Shown one piece after another: positions 15,285 through 24,333 of a stretch of DNA of 39,047 nucleotides (position 1 is its first letter; every line of letters starts with the position of its first letter). A model generated the notes under the pieces. The model made no database searches. It was not told where the DNA came from and saw only the letters and a list, made by a program, of their open reading frames with translations. Both the position numbers and the translations under genes were made by a program. Source of the DNA: Clostridia bacterium (GTDB lineage: Bacteria > Bacillota > Clostridia > Oscillospirales > UBA644); contig JAGAPC010000025.1 in NCBI GenBank assembly GCA_017623475.1, positions 1-39,047 on the forward strand, written 5' to 3'.

Positions 15285-16103
15285 TTAACAATTCGTTTCC
15301 TGATCCAAATAGGCAAAGACGTTTTTGAGGTACTCCAGCTTCATGCCCCGAATGGGCAGGGGTGCTTTGCGTTCCCCGGGAATTTCCAGATTGTACAGTC
15401 CGTCGTAGCCGATTTTTTTCAACGCGGTAACCACTTCAAAAAAGTTGACCTTTCCTTTGCCGAAGGGCATCATGTGTTGATCCCGTTCCCCCTCGTTGTC
15501 CGCAAGGTGCAAGGCTTTGAGGTGTTTTCCGGCGGCTTGAATGAAGGCTTTTTGATCGGCGTTTTCCTTTAAATTCAAATGTCCCGTATCGAGACAGATC
15601 CCCAAATGGGCGTCGCCCACCGCGTCGATCAGCGCCGTCAGGTCTTCTGCGTAGCTGTTCAGGGGCGCCGTAAGATTTTCCAGGCAAATGACCATGTCCG
15701 TGTCGGCAATATAGTCGGTCAGCTCCCGCAGGGCGGAGACGTTGATTTGAAAAATCTCCTCTTGGCTTAATTCGGGGCAGTCGGTCATGCCGTCACTGTG
15801 CAACACCGCACGTTGGACGCCCATGCCACGAAAAAGATCCAACTGATTTTTCAGGCGGGAGATCCATTCTGAATCCCGCAATCTTGCCCGCAGCAGCAGA
15901 TGCCCCTGGGAGAAGGAGATCCCATGCCGATCCGCAAAGGCGCGGAACCTTTTGCCTTCTTCCAACGGATCGCCCCGTTCCATGAGAACGATCGAGTGCT
16001 CGTCGGAAAATTCACAATGCTTATAGCCGTATTTTTCAAACTCCAGCACCATGTCTTCCGGAGACAGGTCAATATAATAGGCAGACCACACGCTGAGCTT
16101 CAT
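15285..16103 (-). CDS. Sugar phosphate isomerase/epimerase (xylose-isomerase-like TIM barrel)
   Basis: A 272-residue protein of the AP-endonuclease-2/xylose-isomerase-like TIM-barrel superfamily. Strand-end motifs that normally bind a divalent metal are present: VICLENLT, GICLDTGHLNL, LKALHLADNEGERDQHMMPFGKG and YNLEIPG. Members isomerise or epimerise sugars and polyols, but the substrate is not predictable here. The ATG follows a modest AGGTG site. It begins 16 bases after the stop of the upstream ABC transporter gene, so the two probably share a transcript, though a functional link is not obvious. Confidence 0.85.
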   Translation of the reverse strand: MKLSVWSAYYIDLSPEDMVLEFEKYGYKHCEFSDEHSIVLMERGDPLEEGKRFRAFADRHGISFSQGHLLLRARLRDSEWISRLKNQLDLFRGMGVQRAVLHSDGMTDCPELSQEEIFQINVSALRELTDYIADTDMVICLENLTAPLNSYAEDLTALIDAVGDAHLGICLDTGHLNLKENADQKAFIQAAGKHLKALHLADNEGERDQHMMPFGKGKVNFFEVVTALKKIGYDGLYNLEIPGERKAPLPIRGMKLEYLKNVFAYLDQETNC

Positions 16104-16119
16104 ATCGCACCTCGTATTT

Positions 16120-19100
16120 TCATTCCGTCCGCAGAGCGACGACGGGATCCTTTTTGGCGGCGGATCGGGAAGGAATGATGCCGGAGATCAAGGTCAAAAG
16201 GACGCTGATTGCCACCAAAATCGCCGCAACGGGCAGGGGGAGAATGGCTTTGAGGTTGGCAATTCCGGTCAGGAAATTCAAAATCAGATTGATGGGAATA
16301 CACAACAGATACGTAACCCCAACCCCGATCAACCCGGATGCAAACCCGATAATCATGGTTTCCGCGTTGAACATACCGGACACGTTCCGCTTCGACGCCC
16401 CGATGGCGCGCAAAATGCCGATTTCCTTGGTTCTTTCCTGCACGGAGATCAAGGTAATGACCCCGATCATAATCGACGAAACGATCAGAGAAATGGCAAC
16501 GAAGGCGATGAGCACGTAGGTGATGGCGTTGATGATAGTGGTAATGGACGACATCATGATTCCGACGTAATCGGTATAGCGGATTTGGGACAGTTCCTCG
16601 ACGTTTTCGTTATAATCGGCGATGACCTCCTCGATGACGTCCTTGTTCTCAAAGGAAGAGGCGTACAGATTTACCGTTGCGGGATCGTCCAGATCCAAAG
16701 ATCCCAATTCGATCAGATTTGCCTCGTAGGAAGATTCGGAGAAGACCAAAACCTCCTCGTAATACAAGGCGCATTGGGCGGTGGTGTAGGCGGGAAGCGC
16801 CAATTCCAGGGCGGCTGCCTGCATGGCGGGATCCATCGAAGCCAACTGCTTTTGAACCCCTGCGGCATACTGCATTTTGATGCCCTCGGTCACCATCTGC
16901 TTGTACAACTCGGTCAAATCCTCATCGCTCATGGAAGAAATATAATTGGAAACCTCGTCCTTACTGACGCCCATCTGCTCGGTCAGAGTGTTCAACAGGG
17001 TGGTTTCCATGGTTTCCCTGGTAACGTTTGCCATGGCTTGGGCAACGGCGTTGGTCAGATATTCCTCCGAGGGAATGGACATGATCTTCACGTAAGCCTC
17101 GGCTTTGCCTGCTTCGGAAAGGGATTGGATATAAGAACGGAATTCCGCTTCCTTTTCCTCGTCGGTCAAACTTCCTGCCGTTTCTTTAAAGGGAAGCCCC
17201 GTGAAAATATCGGTGTGGGCGTCGTTCTTTTGCGCCTGAATGGCAGGGGAATCCTTGGACTTTTCAATCACCAACTCCGTCAAGGCCTTGGTATATCCGA
17301 TGGACCCGGTCAGCATGGCGGAAGACGCCTCCTCCCGGGGACGGACGATGCCGGTCACCTTCAGCGTAAGGGCGTTGTCGTACAGATAACGAAGCCCCGC
17401 TTCAGTCTCCCGCAGGTCGGTATAGGTGTTGGTTTTCGGATCGAGGGTATAGCAATCGGAATTGAGAATTACACGGAATTCCATCTCCCGAAGCTCTTCA
17501 TACGACCAGGATTTTTGCTGAATATCCAGCTCGTTTCCCTCCAGCACCGCGTCAAACAGGGCGTTGATGGTCTCTTCCGATTCCAAGCCCAAAGCGTACA
17601 GGGTAAGATCGTCCAGCTCGTTGTTTTTATCGACCACGAGAACGATCTCGTTGGCGGCGGTGGGCCAAGAGCCGCCGTCGATGATCTCATACTGATTTTT
17701 TACCACGGGGCTGATCAGACTTCCGTCCTTCCCGGACAGAATCTCCGTCCACAGATTCATGGACGAGGCGCCGGGAGACATGGACGCCATCGACGACAGG
17801 GGCGAGGACATGCTTCCCATTCCCATCATCGAGGACATATCCATGCCGAAATTTTCCGCCATGGCTTTAGATAAAAGCTCCCTGGTATCGGAATAAATGA
17901 TATTGCCGTCCACGTTTTTCGTATAGACCAAAAGGCTCAGATCGTAGGTGTATTGAACGCCGGAAAGCGCCTCCTGTAATTTGGACGCTCCGTCCTCGGC
18001 ACTCAACTCTTTATCAATGAACTCCTTGAAAGACACCAGATCGTTTTCGGTGGTTTCCAGATTGTTCATGGCGTTGATCATTTCAAACATGACCGATTGG
18101 GAATAAACGGCGTTTTTATCGTGGTCGTCTCCCGTATTGCTTGCCATACCCATAAAGGTTTCCATCAGCGTGGTCAGATCCACGTTGGTCGCCTCGATGG
18201 TCAAGGGGTAGGAAGAAAGGGTATCCTCCTGCACCGCGTCGATATAGGCGGTCATCCCTTGGGAAACGGCGTAGATCAGGGCAATTCCGATGATCCCGAT
18301 GGAGCCCGCAAAGGAGGTCAGCACCGTGCGTCCCTTTTTGGTCAGCAGATTTTTCAGGGACAGGGAAAGCGCCGTGAAAAAGGACATGGAAGGCTTTCGG
18401 GTCTTCTTTTTTGTTTTCGGTTGTTCTGCCGCAGGAGCTTCTGCCGTGTAGGGGGCAGTATCGTCAATGATCTTTCCGTCCAGCAGACGGACGATACGGG
18501 TGGCGTACTGATCCGCCAATTCGGGGTTGTGGGTTACCATAATCACGAGACGGTCGTGGGCGATCTCCTTGAGAAGATCCATAACCTGCACGCTGGTCTC
18601 CGAATCCAGCGCCCCGGTGGGCTCGTCCGCAAGGAGGATTTCGGGATCGTTGACCAGCGCCCGGGCGATGGCAACCCGCTGCATCTGACCGCCGGACATC
18701 TGGTTGGGGCGTTTTTTCAGCTGATCGCCCAAGCCCACCTTTTTCAAGGCTTCCACGGCTCTGGCGCGGCGTTCCTTTTTGGACACCCCGGAAATGGTCA
18801 ACGCCAATTCCACATTATTCAAGACCGACTGATGGGGAATCAGATTATAACTTTGAAACACGAACCCGATGGAGTGATTGCGGTACGCGTCCCAATCGGA
18901 ATCCTTGTATTTTTTGGTGGAAACGCCGTTGATGGACAAATCGCCGTCGGTGTATTGATCCAATCCGCCGATAATATTCAAAAGCGTGGTTTTTCCGCAG
19001 CCGGAAGGACCTAAAACGGCGACGAATTCGTTCTTCCGAAATTCCACCGACACCCCGCGGAGCGCCGCGACCTTATCGCCGCCGGCAGGGTATTCCTTGA

Positions 19101-19122
19101 CGATGTTCGTTAGTTTTAGCAT
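16120..19122 (-). CDS. ABC transporter, fused ATP-binding and FtsX-type permease
   Basis: A 1,000-residue fusion of a MacB/LolD-type ATPase with an FtsX-like permease. The ATPase (~1-225) has Walker A GPSGCGKTT, signature MSGGQMQRVAIARAL, Walker B ILLADEPTGALD and the H-loop VTHNP. A first membrane span lies near 265-290 (TSFAGSIGIIGIALIYAV), then an extracellular region of about 560 residues. Three spans follow in the last ~150 residues, with the FtsX features SVQERTKEIGILRAIGASKR and IIPSRSAAKKDPVVALR. Relatives act as mechanotransmission pumps for peptides, antibiotics or lipoprotein release rather than classic transporters. A Met/Ser-rich patch (~421-456) sits in the ectodomain. It is led by its own promoter and an AAAGGGAG site. 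Confidence 0.9.
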   Translation of the reverse strand: MLKLTNIVKEYPAGGDKVAALRGVSVEFRKNEFVAVLGPSGCGKTTLLNIIGGLDQYTDGDLSINGVSTKKYKDSDWDAYRNHSIGFVFQSYNLIPHQSVLNNVELALTISGVSKKERRARAVEALKKVGLGDQLKKRPNQMSGGQMQRVAIARALVNDPEILLADEPTGALDSETSVQVMDLLKEIAHDRLVIMVTHNPELADQYATRIVRLLDGKIIDDTAPYTAEAPAAEQPKTKKKTRKPSMSFFTALSLSLKNLLTKKGRTVLTSFAGSIGIIGIALIYAVSQGMTAYIDAVQEDTLSSYPLTIEATNVDLTTLMETFMGMASNTGDDHDKNAVYSQSVMFEMINAMNNLETTENDLVSFKEFIDKELSAEDGASKLQEALSGVQYTYDLSLLVYTKNVDGNIIYSDTRELLSKAMAENFGMDMSSMMGMGSMSSPLSSMASMSPGASSMNLWTEILSGKDGSLISPVVKNQYEIIDGGSWPTAANEIVLVVDKNNELDDLTLYALGLESEETINALFDAVLEGNELDIQQKSWSYEELREMEFRVILNSDCYTLDPKTNTYTDLRETEAGLRYLYDNALTLKVTGIVRPREEASSAMLTGSIGYTKALTELVIEKSKDSPAIQAQKNDAHTDIFTGLPFKETAGSLTDEEKEAEFRSYIQSLSEAGKAEAYVKIMSIPSEEYLTNAVAQAMANVTRETMETTLLNTLTEQMGVSKDEVSNYISSMSDEDLTELYKQMVTEGIKMQYAAGVQKQLASMDPAMQAAALELALPAYTTAQCALYYEEVLVFSESSYEANLIELGSLDLDDPATVNLYASSFENKDVIEEVIADYNENVEELSQIRYTDYVGIMMSSITTIINAITYVLIAFVAISLIVSSIMIGVITLISVQERTKEIGILRAIGASKRNVSGMFNAETMIIGFASGLIGVGVTYLLCIPINLILNFLTGIANLKAILPLPVAAILVAISVLLTLISGIIPSRSAAKKDPVVALRTE

Positions 19123-19164
19123 AGGGGTCTCCCTTTCTGAAAATCAATCTGTTCACGTGCTTTT

Positions 19165-19193
19165 ATCATATCACATTTTTTCCCGATTTTCAA
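19165..19193 (-). promoter_or_regulatory. Promoter of the ABC transporter operon
   Basis: On the minus strand, TTGAAA (19188-19193) and TATGAT (19165-19170) are spaced 17 bp apart, about 42 bases from the ATG at 19122. Confidence 0.75.
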
Positions 19194-19284
19194 TGGGAAA
19201 AGGGTCGATTTTTCCATTTTCCACAGAAAATTAAACATTTTGTCCCATTCGGCGGAGTTTCTGAAAGAAAAACGCCCGTCCCTC

Positions 19285-19313
19285 TTGCCTTTTTCAGGAG
19301 AATATGGTATAAT
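19285..19313 (+). promoter_or_regulatory. Promoter of the ylmH-prfA operon
   Basis: TTGCCT (19285-19290) and TATAAT (19308-19313) with a 17-bp spacer, 50 bases upstream of the start at 19364. The rest of the 19123-19363 gap is AT-rich leader with no other feature seen. Confidence 0.75.
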
Positions 19314-19363
19314 AACAACGGATTGATTTTTACCCATTTTAACGGAACGGAACGGAAACGCCC

Positions 19364-20134
19364 ATGACCTTCAAAAACAACCAACCCCAAGGGGAAGAAG
19401 AAAAAATTCTGATTGCGCGGATTTTGGACGCGGCGCGCCTTTGCGAAAAGAGAAATTGCCCGATTTATACCGATTTTCTTTCTCCGGCGCAACAGATGAT
19501 TGCGTTAAAAACCGCACGGTCCGTAGGTTTTTTGGATTTTCAACTTTGGGGCGGCTACGAAAATGCCGAACGAAAAATGGGGGTTTTTATACCGAATCGG
19601 TTTATAAATCCAAAATATCCCATCACCGTATTGGCGTTGAAGACCCGGGGAGAATATCCGGTGCATCCGGAAATTTTGGGGGCGTTGACCGGACTTGGCA
19701 TCCGTCGGGAGAAGATCGGCGACATTCTGACCGGAACCGAACCGCCCAAGCTGATCTGCGATACGTCCATCGCTCCGTTTTTGCTGGAAAATTTCACGAA
19801 GGCGGGACGGAAGGCCTTTCGCCCGGAGGAATGTGAGATCGGAGAGATCCCCGAGGCGGAGCACGAGGAAAAAACCGTTACCGTCCCGTCCTTGCGCCTG
19901 GATTGCGTGGCGGCAGAGGGCTTCGGTATGGCGCGGACGAAAATGACCGAGCTGATCAAAAAGGGCGGCGCATCGCTGAATTGGATCGAGACCGATTCCC
20001 CCTCCGCGTCGGTGGAGCAGGGGGACGTCATCTCTCTTCGGGGACACGGACGGATCGTTCTTTCCGAAATCGGCGGACACAGCCGAAAGGATCGGATCTT
20101 TATCACCGTAAAAAAATACACCACACGAAAATAA
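19364..20134 (+). CDS. YlmH-like S4-domain RNA-binding protein
   Basis: A 256-residue protein with the two-part YlmH plan. An N-terminal domain carries [28 protein letters not shown] and an [12 protein letters not shown] segment. A C-terminal S4 RNA-binding domain starts around residue 176 ([31 protein letters not shown]). YlmH proteins bind ribosomal RNA or tRNA-containing 50S complexes and have been tied to ribosome-associated quality control in Bacillus. Here the gene leads a transcript with prfA 19 bases on, rather than its common place near sepF/divIVA. The ribosome binding site is weak (AACGGAAACG). No other start fits better. Confidence 0.88.
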   Translation: MTFKNNQPQGEEEKILIARILDAARLCEKRNCPIYTDFLSPAQQMIALKTARSVGFLDFQLWGGYENAERKMGVFIPNRFINPKYPITVLALKTRGEYPVHPEILGALTGLGIRREKIGDILTGTEPPKLICDTSIAPFLLENFTKAGRKAFRPEECEIGEIPEAEHEEKTVTVPSLRLDCVAAEGFGMARTKMTELIKKGGASLNWIETDSPSASVEQGDVISLRGHGRIVLSEIGGHSRKDRIFITVKKYTTRK

Positions 20135-20153
20135 AACGGTAAGGAATTCGTTT

Positions 20154-21227
20154 ATGTTTGAGAAATTACAACAGATCGAACAAAATTATATTCAAAACGA
20201 GGAATTGCTCTGCGATCCCGCCGTCTTATCCGATCCCAATCGGTTGCGGGAGCTGACGAAAAAACAAAAGCAAACCGAGGAATTGGTGGAGCAGTACCGC
20301 CAATGGAAAAAATGGAGCAAACAAGCGGACGACGCGGAAGAGCTGATGAACGGCGACGACGGAGAATTAAAAGCCCTGGCAAAGGAAGAGTGGCTGGAAG
20401 CCAGGGAGCAGATGAAAATCGCCGAAGAAAAATTAAAGATTTTGCTGATTCCCAAGGATCCGGACGATGAAAAAAGCGTCATTTTGGAATTGCGCGCCGG
20501 AACCGGCGGCGAGGAGGCGGCGTTGTTTGCCGGCTCGCTGCTTCGGATGTACACCATGTACGCGGAAAAAAGAGGATTTAAGGCAGAGATTTTGTCGGTC
20601 AACGAGACGACCTTGGGGGGCATCAAAGAAGCGGTGGTCTCCTTGGAAGGAACCGGGGCGTTTGGTCGGGTCAAGTTTGAAAGCGGAGTTCACCGGGTGC
20701 AACGAGTGCCGGAAACCGAATCCCAAGGTCGGATTCAGACTTCTGCGGCAACGGTGGCGGTTTTGCCCGAGGCGGAAGACGTGGACGTTGAGATTGATCC
20801 GAAGGATCTGCTGATCGAATCCCACCGTTCCGGGGGCGCCGGCGGTCAGCACGTCAACAAAACCGAATCCGCCATCCGAATCATTCACATTCCCACGGGG
20901 ATTGCGGTGGATTGCCAGGACGAGCGAAGCCAATACAAAAACAAAGATAAAGCCATGAAGATCCTGCGTTCCCGCATTTTGGAGCAAAAGCGGGCGGAGC
21001 AGGAATCGGAAATCACCTCCCAACGCCGTTCGCAGGTGGGCTCGGGGGATCGGAGCGAGCGCATCCGCACCTACAATTTTCCCCAAGGGCGGGTGACCGA
21101 TCACCGCATCGGGCTGACGCTGTACAAAATTCAGTCCTTTATGGACGGAGATCTGGACGAGATGATCGACGCCTTGATTACCGCGGAGCAGGCGGAAAAG
21201 CTGCGGACGAACGGAGAAGAAGCATGA
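20154..21227 (+). CDS. prfA: Peptide chain release factor 1
   Basis: Recognises UAA and UAG and triggers peptide release on the ribosome. The 357-residue protein has the RF1 codon-recognition tripeptide as PET in [23 protein letters not shown], the form common in Firmicutes. The catalytic GGQ is in [17 protein letters not shown]. The C-terminal [28 protein letters not shown] is classic for class I release factors. The ATG follows AAGGAA. The stop overlaps the next gene by 4 bases (ATGA). No prmC methyltransferase for the GGQ glutamine is adjacent. Confidence 0.97.
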   Translation: MFEKLQQIEQNYIQNEELLCDPAVLSDPNRLRELTKKQKQTEELVEQYRQWKKWSKQADDAEELMNGDDGELKALAKEEWLEAREQMKIAEEKLKILLIPKDPDDEKSVILELRAGTGGEEAALFAGSLLRMYTMYAEKRGFKAEILSVNETTLGGIKEAVVSLEGTGAFGRVKFESGVHRVQRVPETESQGRIQTSAATVAVLPEAEDVDVEIDPKDLLIESHRSGGAGGQHVNKTESAIRIIHIPTGIAVDCQDERSQYKNKDKAMKILRSRILEQKRAEQESEITSQRRSQVGSGDRSERIRTYNFPQGRVTDHRIGLTLYKIQSFMDGDLDEMIDALITAEQAEKLRTNGEEA

Positions 21228-21871
21228 AGCGATACGATACGGTTCTGTTCGACTTGGATGGAACCTTGACCGACCCGGGGGTGGGAATTACGAAATCGGT
21301 TCAATACGCGTTGAACCGCTACGGAATCTCCGTGAACGATCGGGCGGAATTATACCCTTTTATCGGTCCGCCGCTGGTCGATTCCTTTATGAAATATTAC
21401 GGATTTTCCAAGGAAAAAGCCCTGGAAGCGGTGGACGTATATCGGGAATATTTTCGGGGGAAGGGATTGTTTGAAAACGAGGTTTATCCCCACGTTCCCC
21501 AAATGCTGGACGCCTTGAAAAAAGCCGGAAAAACCCTCTTGGTAGCATCGTCAAAGCCGGAGGAATTCGTCTTGACCATCTTAAAGCACTTTGATCTTCT
21601 CCCCTATTTCGATTTCGTGGGAGGCGCTTCCATGGACGAAATACGGTCGAAGAAAGAAGACGTTCTGCGGTACGTCATCGAGAAAGCCAACGTCGATCCG
21701 AAGACCGCAATCATGGTGGGCGACCGAAAATTTGATATTCAGGGGGCGCACGCCTTCGGGCTGGACGCCGTCGGAGTCACCTACGGCTACGGCAGTTTGG
21801 AAGAGCTGACCGAAGCAAAGCCGGAATATTTGGTAAGCGCACCGGAAGAAATTTCACTTTTACTTTTATAA
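21224..21871 (+). CDS. HAD-family hydrolase (phosphoglycolate phosphatase-like)
   Basis: A 215-residue HAD phosphatase with a helical cap. Motif I is [11 protein letters not shown] (nucleophile and acid aspartates), motif II is VASSKPE, a lysine occurs in RSKKEDVL, and motif IV is [12 protein letters not shown]. The length and ITKSVQYAL cap region match the Gph/5'-nucleotidase-like subgroup that acts on small phosphorylated metabolites. It is translationally coupled to prfA, and a MATE gene follows after 18 bases. No substrate can be inferred. Confidence 0.88.
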   Translation: MKRYDTVLFDLDGTLTDPGVGITKSVQYALNRYGISVNDRAELYPFIGPPLVDSFMKYYGFSKEKALEAVDVYREYFRGKGLFENEVYPHVPQMLDALKKAGKTLLVASSKPEEFVLTILKHFDLLPYFDFVGGASMDEIRSKKEDVLRYVIEKANVDPKTAIMVGDRKFDIQGAHAFGLDAVGVTYGYGSLEELTEAKPEYLVSAPEEISLLLL

Positions 21872-21889
21872 AGCATTGGAAAAATAAAT

Positions 21890-23284
21890 ATGCAACGAAA
21901 CACAGAAAAAATGTACGCCGAAATGAACCCCTGGCGGTTGTTTTTCGTCGTAGCCCTGCCCGGCATGATCAGTATGTTTGCCATGTCGGTCTATAGCATC
22001 GTGGAGGGCATTTTTATCGGGCAGATTTTGGGCGAAGGAGCCTTTGCGGCAATCAATATCGCCATGCCCTTGGTCATGATCAACTTTTCCCTGGCAGATC
22101 TGATCGGGGTCGGGGCATCCGCCCCCATCTCCATCGCCCTGGGTCGGGAGGATCACAAAACCGCCAACAATATCTTCTCCTGCTCGGTGCTGATGATTTT
22201 CCTCGCCTCGGTTCTGATGGGAAGCGTCATGTTCTTTGCGGCGGAGCCCTTATCCCGCATGATGGGGGCAGACGATCTGCTTTTGGATACGGCGGTACGG
22301 TACCTGCGCACCGTAGCCCTGTGCAGTCCTTTGGCAACCATCTTTTTTGCAATGGATAACTATTTACGGATCAGCGGATTCGTAAAGACAAGTATGTTTA
22401 TCAACGTCGGATCGAACCTTTTAACTATCGGGCTTCTGACCTTCTTTTTATTGAAATGCAAGATGGACGTGGTGGGGTCTGCCCTTGCAACCTCCCTTTC
22501 CATGTGCGCCTGTTCGGTTGTTGCGCTCATTCCCTTCGTTACGAAAAAGGCGCTTTTAAAATTCGTCAAGCCGAAATTCAGTTTTGCCATGATAAAACAG
22601 ATCGTCGCTTGCGGATCTCCGGTATTTTTAAATAACGTTTCGGGGCGGATTACGTCGATTTTGATGAACATCTCCCTGATGACCTTGGGCGTGCAGATTT
22701 TGGGAGAAACGGGCGGTCAAACCGCCGTTGCCACCTACGCGGTGCTGATGTATTCCAGCGATCTTTGCTGGCCCCTTTTGTATGGAATCGCCGATTCCCT
22801 CTCCCCTGCTTTGGGGTACAACTGGGGAGCGCAAAATTACGGCAGAGTCAAGCGGATCGCAAAAACCTCCTACGTGGGAACGGCAATCATCGGGTTGATC
22901 TCCACGTCCATTCTGTTCTTCTTCCCCGACGTGATCGCCTCCTGGTTCGTCAACGCCGACGACACCACCCTGCTGACCCTATCGACCCACGCCATTCGTC
23001 TGTTCTGCCTTGCCTATTTGTTCCGTTGGTTTGGGGTTTCCACGCAGAGTTATTTCAGCGCCATCGGAAAACCGCTGCAGGCAACGATCCTTTCGGTGGG
23101 GTGCGCCTTCGTCTTCCCGATCGTGCTTTTGGGCGGACTGTGGGGCTTTGGATTGGACGGAATCTGGTTCAACTTTACCGGGGTAAACATCCTGACCGCA
23201 AGCCTTGCCTTCATCCTCTTAATCCTCTTGAGGAAAGAAATTAAACTCAAACAAAATCAGTATAACAATGATCCACCCGCATAA
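21890..23284 (+). CDS. MATE family efflux transporter
   Basis: A 464-residue, roughly 12-span membrane exporter that normally uses a Na+ or H+ gradient to expel cationic drugs or metabolites. The two-lobe repeat is visible: PGMISMFAMSVYSIVEGIFIGQILGEGAFAA in the first half and NNVSGRITSILMNISLMTLG with GYNWGAQNYGRVKRI in the second. The segment LADLIGVGASAPISIALGR is typical of the DinF/NorM-like clostridial branch. The ribosome binding site is poor (GGAAAAATAA), so it may depend on coupling with the HAD gene 18 bases upstream. The C-terminus is basic (RKEIKLKQNQ). Substrate unknown. Confidence 0.92.
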   Translation: MQRNTEKMYAEMNPWRLFFVVALPGMISMFAMSVYSIVEGIFIGQILGEGAFAAINIAMPLVMINFSLADLIGVGASAPISIALGREDHKTANNIFSCSVLMIFLASVLMGSVMFFAAEPLSRMMGADDLLLDTAVRYLRTVALCSPLATIFFAMDNYLRISGFVKTSMFINVGSNLLTIGLLTFFLLKCKMDVVGSALATSLSMCACSVVALIPFVTKKALLKFVKPKFSFAMIKQIVACGSPVFLNNVSGRITSILMNISLMTLGVQILGETGGQTAVATYAVLMYSSDLCWPLLYGIADSLSPALGYNWGAQNYGRVKRIAKTSYVGTAIIGLISTSILFFFPDVIASWFVNADDTTLLTLSTHAIRLFCLAYLFRWFGVSTQSYFSAIGKPLQATILSVGCAFVFPIVLLGGLWGFGLDGIWFNFTGVNILTASLAFILLILLRKEIKLKQNQYNNDPPA

Positions 23285-23294
23285 CGGGTGGATC
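23270..23294 (+). terminator. Hairpin overlapping the MATE stop codon
   Basis: A perfect 10-bp stem (23270-23279 with 23285-23294) whose 5-base loop contains the MATE TAA. There is no strong T tract after it, so it may protect the 3' end or pair up with the better terminator at 23340. Confidence 0.5.
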
Positions 23295-23339
23295 ATTACA
23301 ATCTGCCGAAAAGTTTCTTTTAAAAGTTATTGATGGGCA

Positions 23340-23374
23340 AGGGAGACCGCAAAACAGACGGTCTCCCTTCTTTA
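23340..23374 (+). terminator. Terminator of the ylmH-prfA-HAD-MATE operon
   Basis: A 10-bp stem (23340-23349 with 23359-23368), 9-base loop, followed by TTCTTT. It lies in the convergent gap before the minus-strand lipoprotein gene. Confidence 0.8.
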
Positions 23375-23377
23375 TCA

Positions 23378-23761
23378 TTACTGAAGATCGTAATCAAAAT
23401 CCTCTACTTCTGCCAAGCCGTAATCACCAACAGAAACTGTACAGGTAAAAGTATATCTATCGGAATAGTTTCCATATGAGTCATACGTTAAAAGCTGCCC
23501 CCTTACAATCACTGTTCCATCACTTTTAGAGGTTCTTGAACCAATTTTATACTTTGTTCCATCCCCGCGAAAAAGAGGAAATTGTGAAATATACTCCAAC
23601 GCTTTATCTTCCGCAACATCTTCCTTTTCGCTTTGAGTTAAAGGATCAGGCTCATACGAATACGAAGAAGAACTTGAAGAATCTCCTCCACAAGCTGAAA
23701 AGCATATAACCAAACTAAGAACCAAAACTGCCAATAAAAAGAACGAAACTATTTTTTTCAT
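23378..23761 (-). CDS. Small lipoprotein of unknown function
   Basis: A 127-residue exported protein with signal peptide KKIVSFFLLAVLVLSLVI and lipobox FSAC (cysteine near residue 24). A Ser-rich linker (GGDSSSSSSYSYE) follows, then a small domain of ~90 residues, probably beta-rich, containing YKIGSRTSKSDGTVIVRGQ and YTFTCTVSVGDYG. No family recognised. It starts 24 bases after the stop of the HTH gene and shares its promoter. It is more AT-rich than the genes either side, as are the HTH and XRE genes. It may be a surface component of a small acquired module. Confidence 0.75.
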   Translation of the reverse strand: MKKIVSFFLLAVLVLSLVICFSACGGDSSSSSSYSYEPDPLTQSEKEDVAEDKALEYISQFPLFRGDGTKYKIGSRTSKSDGTVIVRGQLLTYDSYGNYSDRYTFTCTVSVGDYGLAEVEDFDYDLQ

Positions 23762-23785
23762 TTTTACTTTTCCTTTCTTATTTTC

Positions 23786-23953
23786 TTATTTCTTTCGCAT
23801 CGGGGGTATTGCATCTTTTTCTATATGCCATGAAGAACCGGGGGCATCTTGCGTCGGTTGCGGTGTGATTTTCTTTGTTCTACACCAATTTTGAACCGTT
23901 CTTTGCGTGACACCCCATTTTTCGGCAGCCTCTTTTGTACCCATATCTGCCAT
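23786..23953 (-). CDS. Excisionase/MerR-like helix-turn-helix protein
   Basis: A 55-residue DNA-binding protein. GTKEAAEKWGVTQRTVQNWCRTKKI is a winged-helix-type HTH as found in AlpA/excisionase and MerR N-terminal domains, followed by a SSWHIEKDAIPP wing. The start at 23953 (MADMGTKEAA) is favoured by AAAGGAG seven bases upstream; a longer in-frame start at 23983 would sit on the operator. The gene reads away from the XRE gene across a symmetric operator and leads a two-gene transcript with the small lipoprotein. Whether it regulates, excises or controls copy number cannot be told; no integrase gene is present. Confidence 0.75.
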   Translation of the reverse strand: MADMGTKEAAEKWGVTQRTVQNWCRTKKITPQPTQDAPGSSWHIEKDAIPPMRKK

Positions 23954-23974
23954 GCAAGGTCTCCTTTCTTTTAA

Positions 23975-24052
23975 TTTTGACATTTAGTGAATGTCATTTA
24001 TATGCATATTATAGCATATAATAAAGAAAATGTCAAGCACTAAATGTCAAAA
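23975..24052. promoter_or_regulatory. Divergent operator/promoter region of the HTH/XRE module
   Basis: A 15-bp perfect inverted repeat brackets the region (23975-23989 and 24038-24052). The left arm is part of a perfect palindrome TGACATT-TAGTG-AATGTCA (23978-23996). The right side carries a direct repeat AAATGTCAA (24028-24036, 24042-24050). TGTCA/TGACA half-sites recur 14 bp apart on both sides. The minus-strand promoter is perfect: TTGACA (24031-24036), 17 bp, TATAAT (24008-24013). The + strand has TTGACA at 23977-23982 with TATATG at 23999-24004 (16-bp spacer). Both -35 boxes lie inside the repeats, so a bound regulator would block both promoters. Confidence 0.8.
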
Positions 24053-24064
24053 TGGAGAAGAAAA

Positions 24065-24325
24065 ATGTTTATCAATAAAACTAAAAGTGGAAAAAATAAT
24101 GTTTGTGGCGAAAACATCGCAAAATTCCGTACAAGTCTAAACATTTCTCAACGTAAACTTGCAGATCGGTTGCAAGTAATTGGGCTGGACGTAGATAAAA
24201 ACGCCATCCAAAGAATGGAATCGGGTCAACGATTCATTACAGATATTGAACTTATCTATTTGTCAAAGGCTTTAAACTGTTCCATTTTGGATTTACTGAA
24301 TTTCAATGCCGTAGATTGCGAATAA
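24065..24325 (+). CDS. XRE-family transcriptional regulator
   Basis: An 86-residue Cro/CI-type HTH protein: IAKFRTSLNISQRKLADRLQVIGLDVDKNAIQRMESGQRFI forms the five-helix DNA-binding core, followed by LIYLSKALNCSILDLLN. The loop between the second and third helices is a little longer than usual (QVIGLDVDKNA), as in a subgroup of clostridial regulators. The start at 24065 is chosen for the GGAGAAG eight bases upstream; an in-frame ATG at 24044 lies within the operator. Most likely it binds the symmetric sites at 23975-24052 and controls itself and the divergent HTH-lipoprotein pair. Confidence 0.85.
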   Translation: MFINKTKSGKNNVCGENIAKFRTSLNISQRKLADRLQVIGLDVDKNAIQRMESGQRFITDIELIYLSKALNCSILDLLNFNAVDCE

Positions 24326-24333
24326 AAATAAGC

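Noticed and set aside
16585..17874. 429-codon open frame antisense to the ABC transporter gene
   Set aside because: Gly/His/Gln-rich shadow of a genuine 1,000-residue protein; no start signal or family features.
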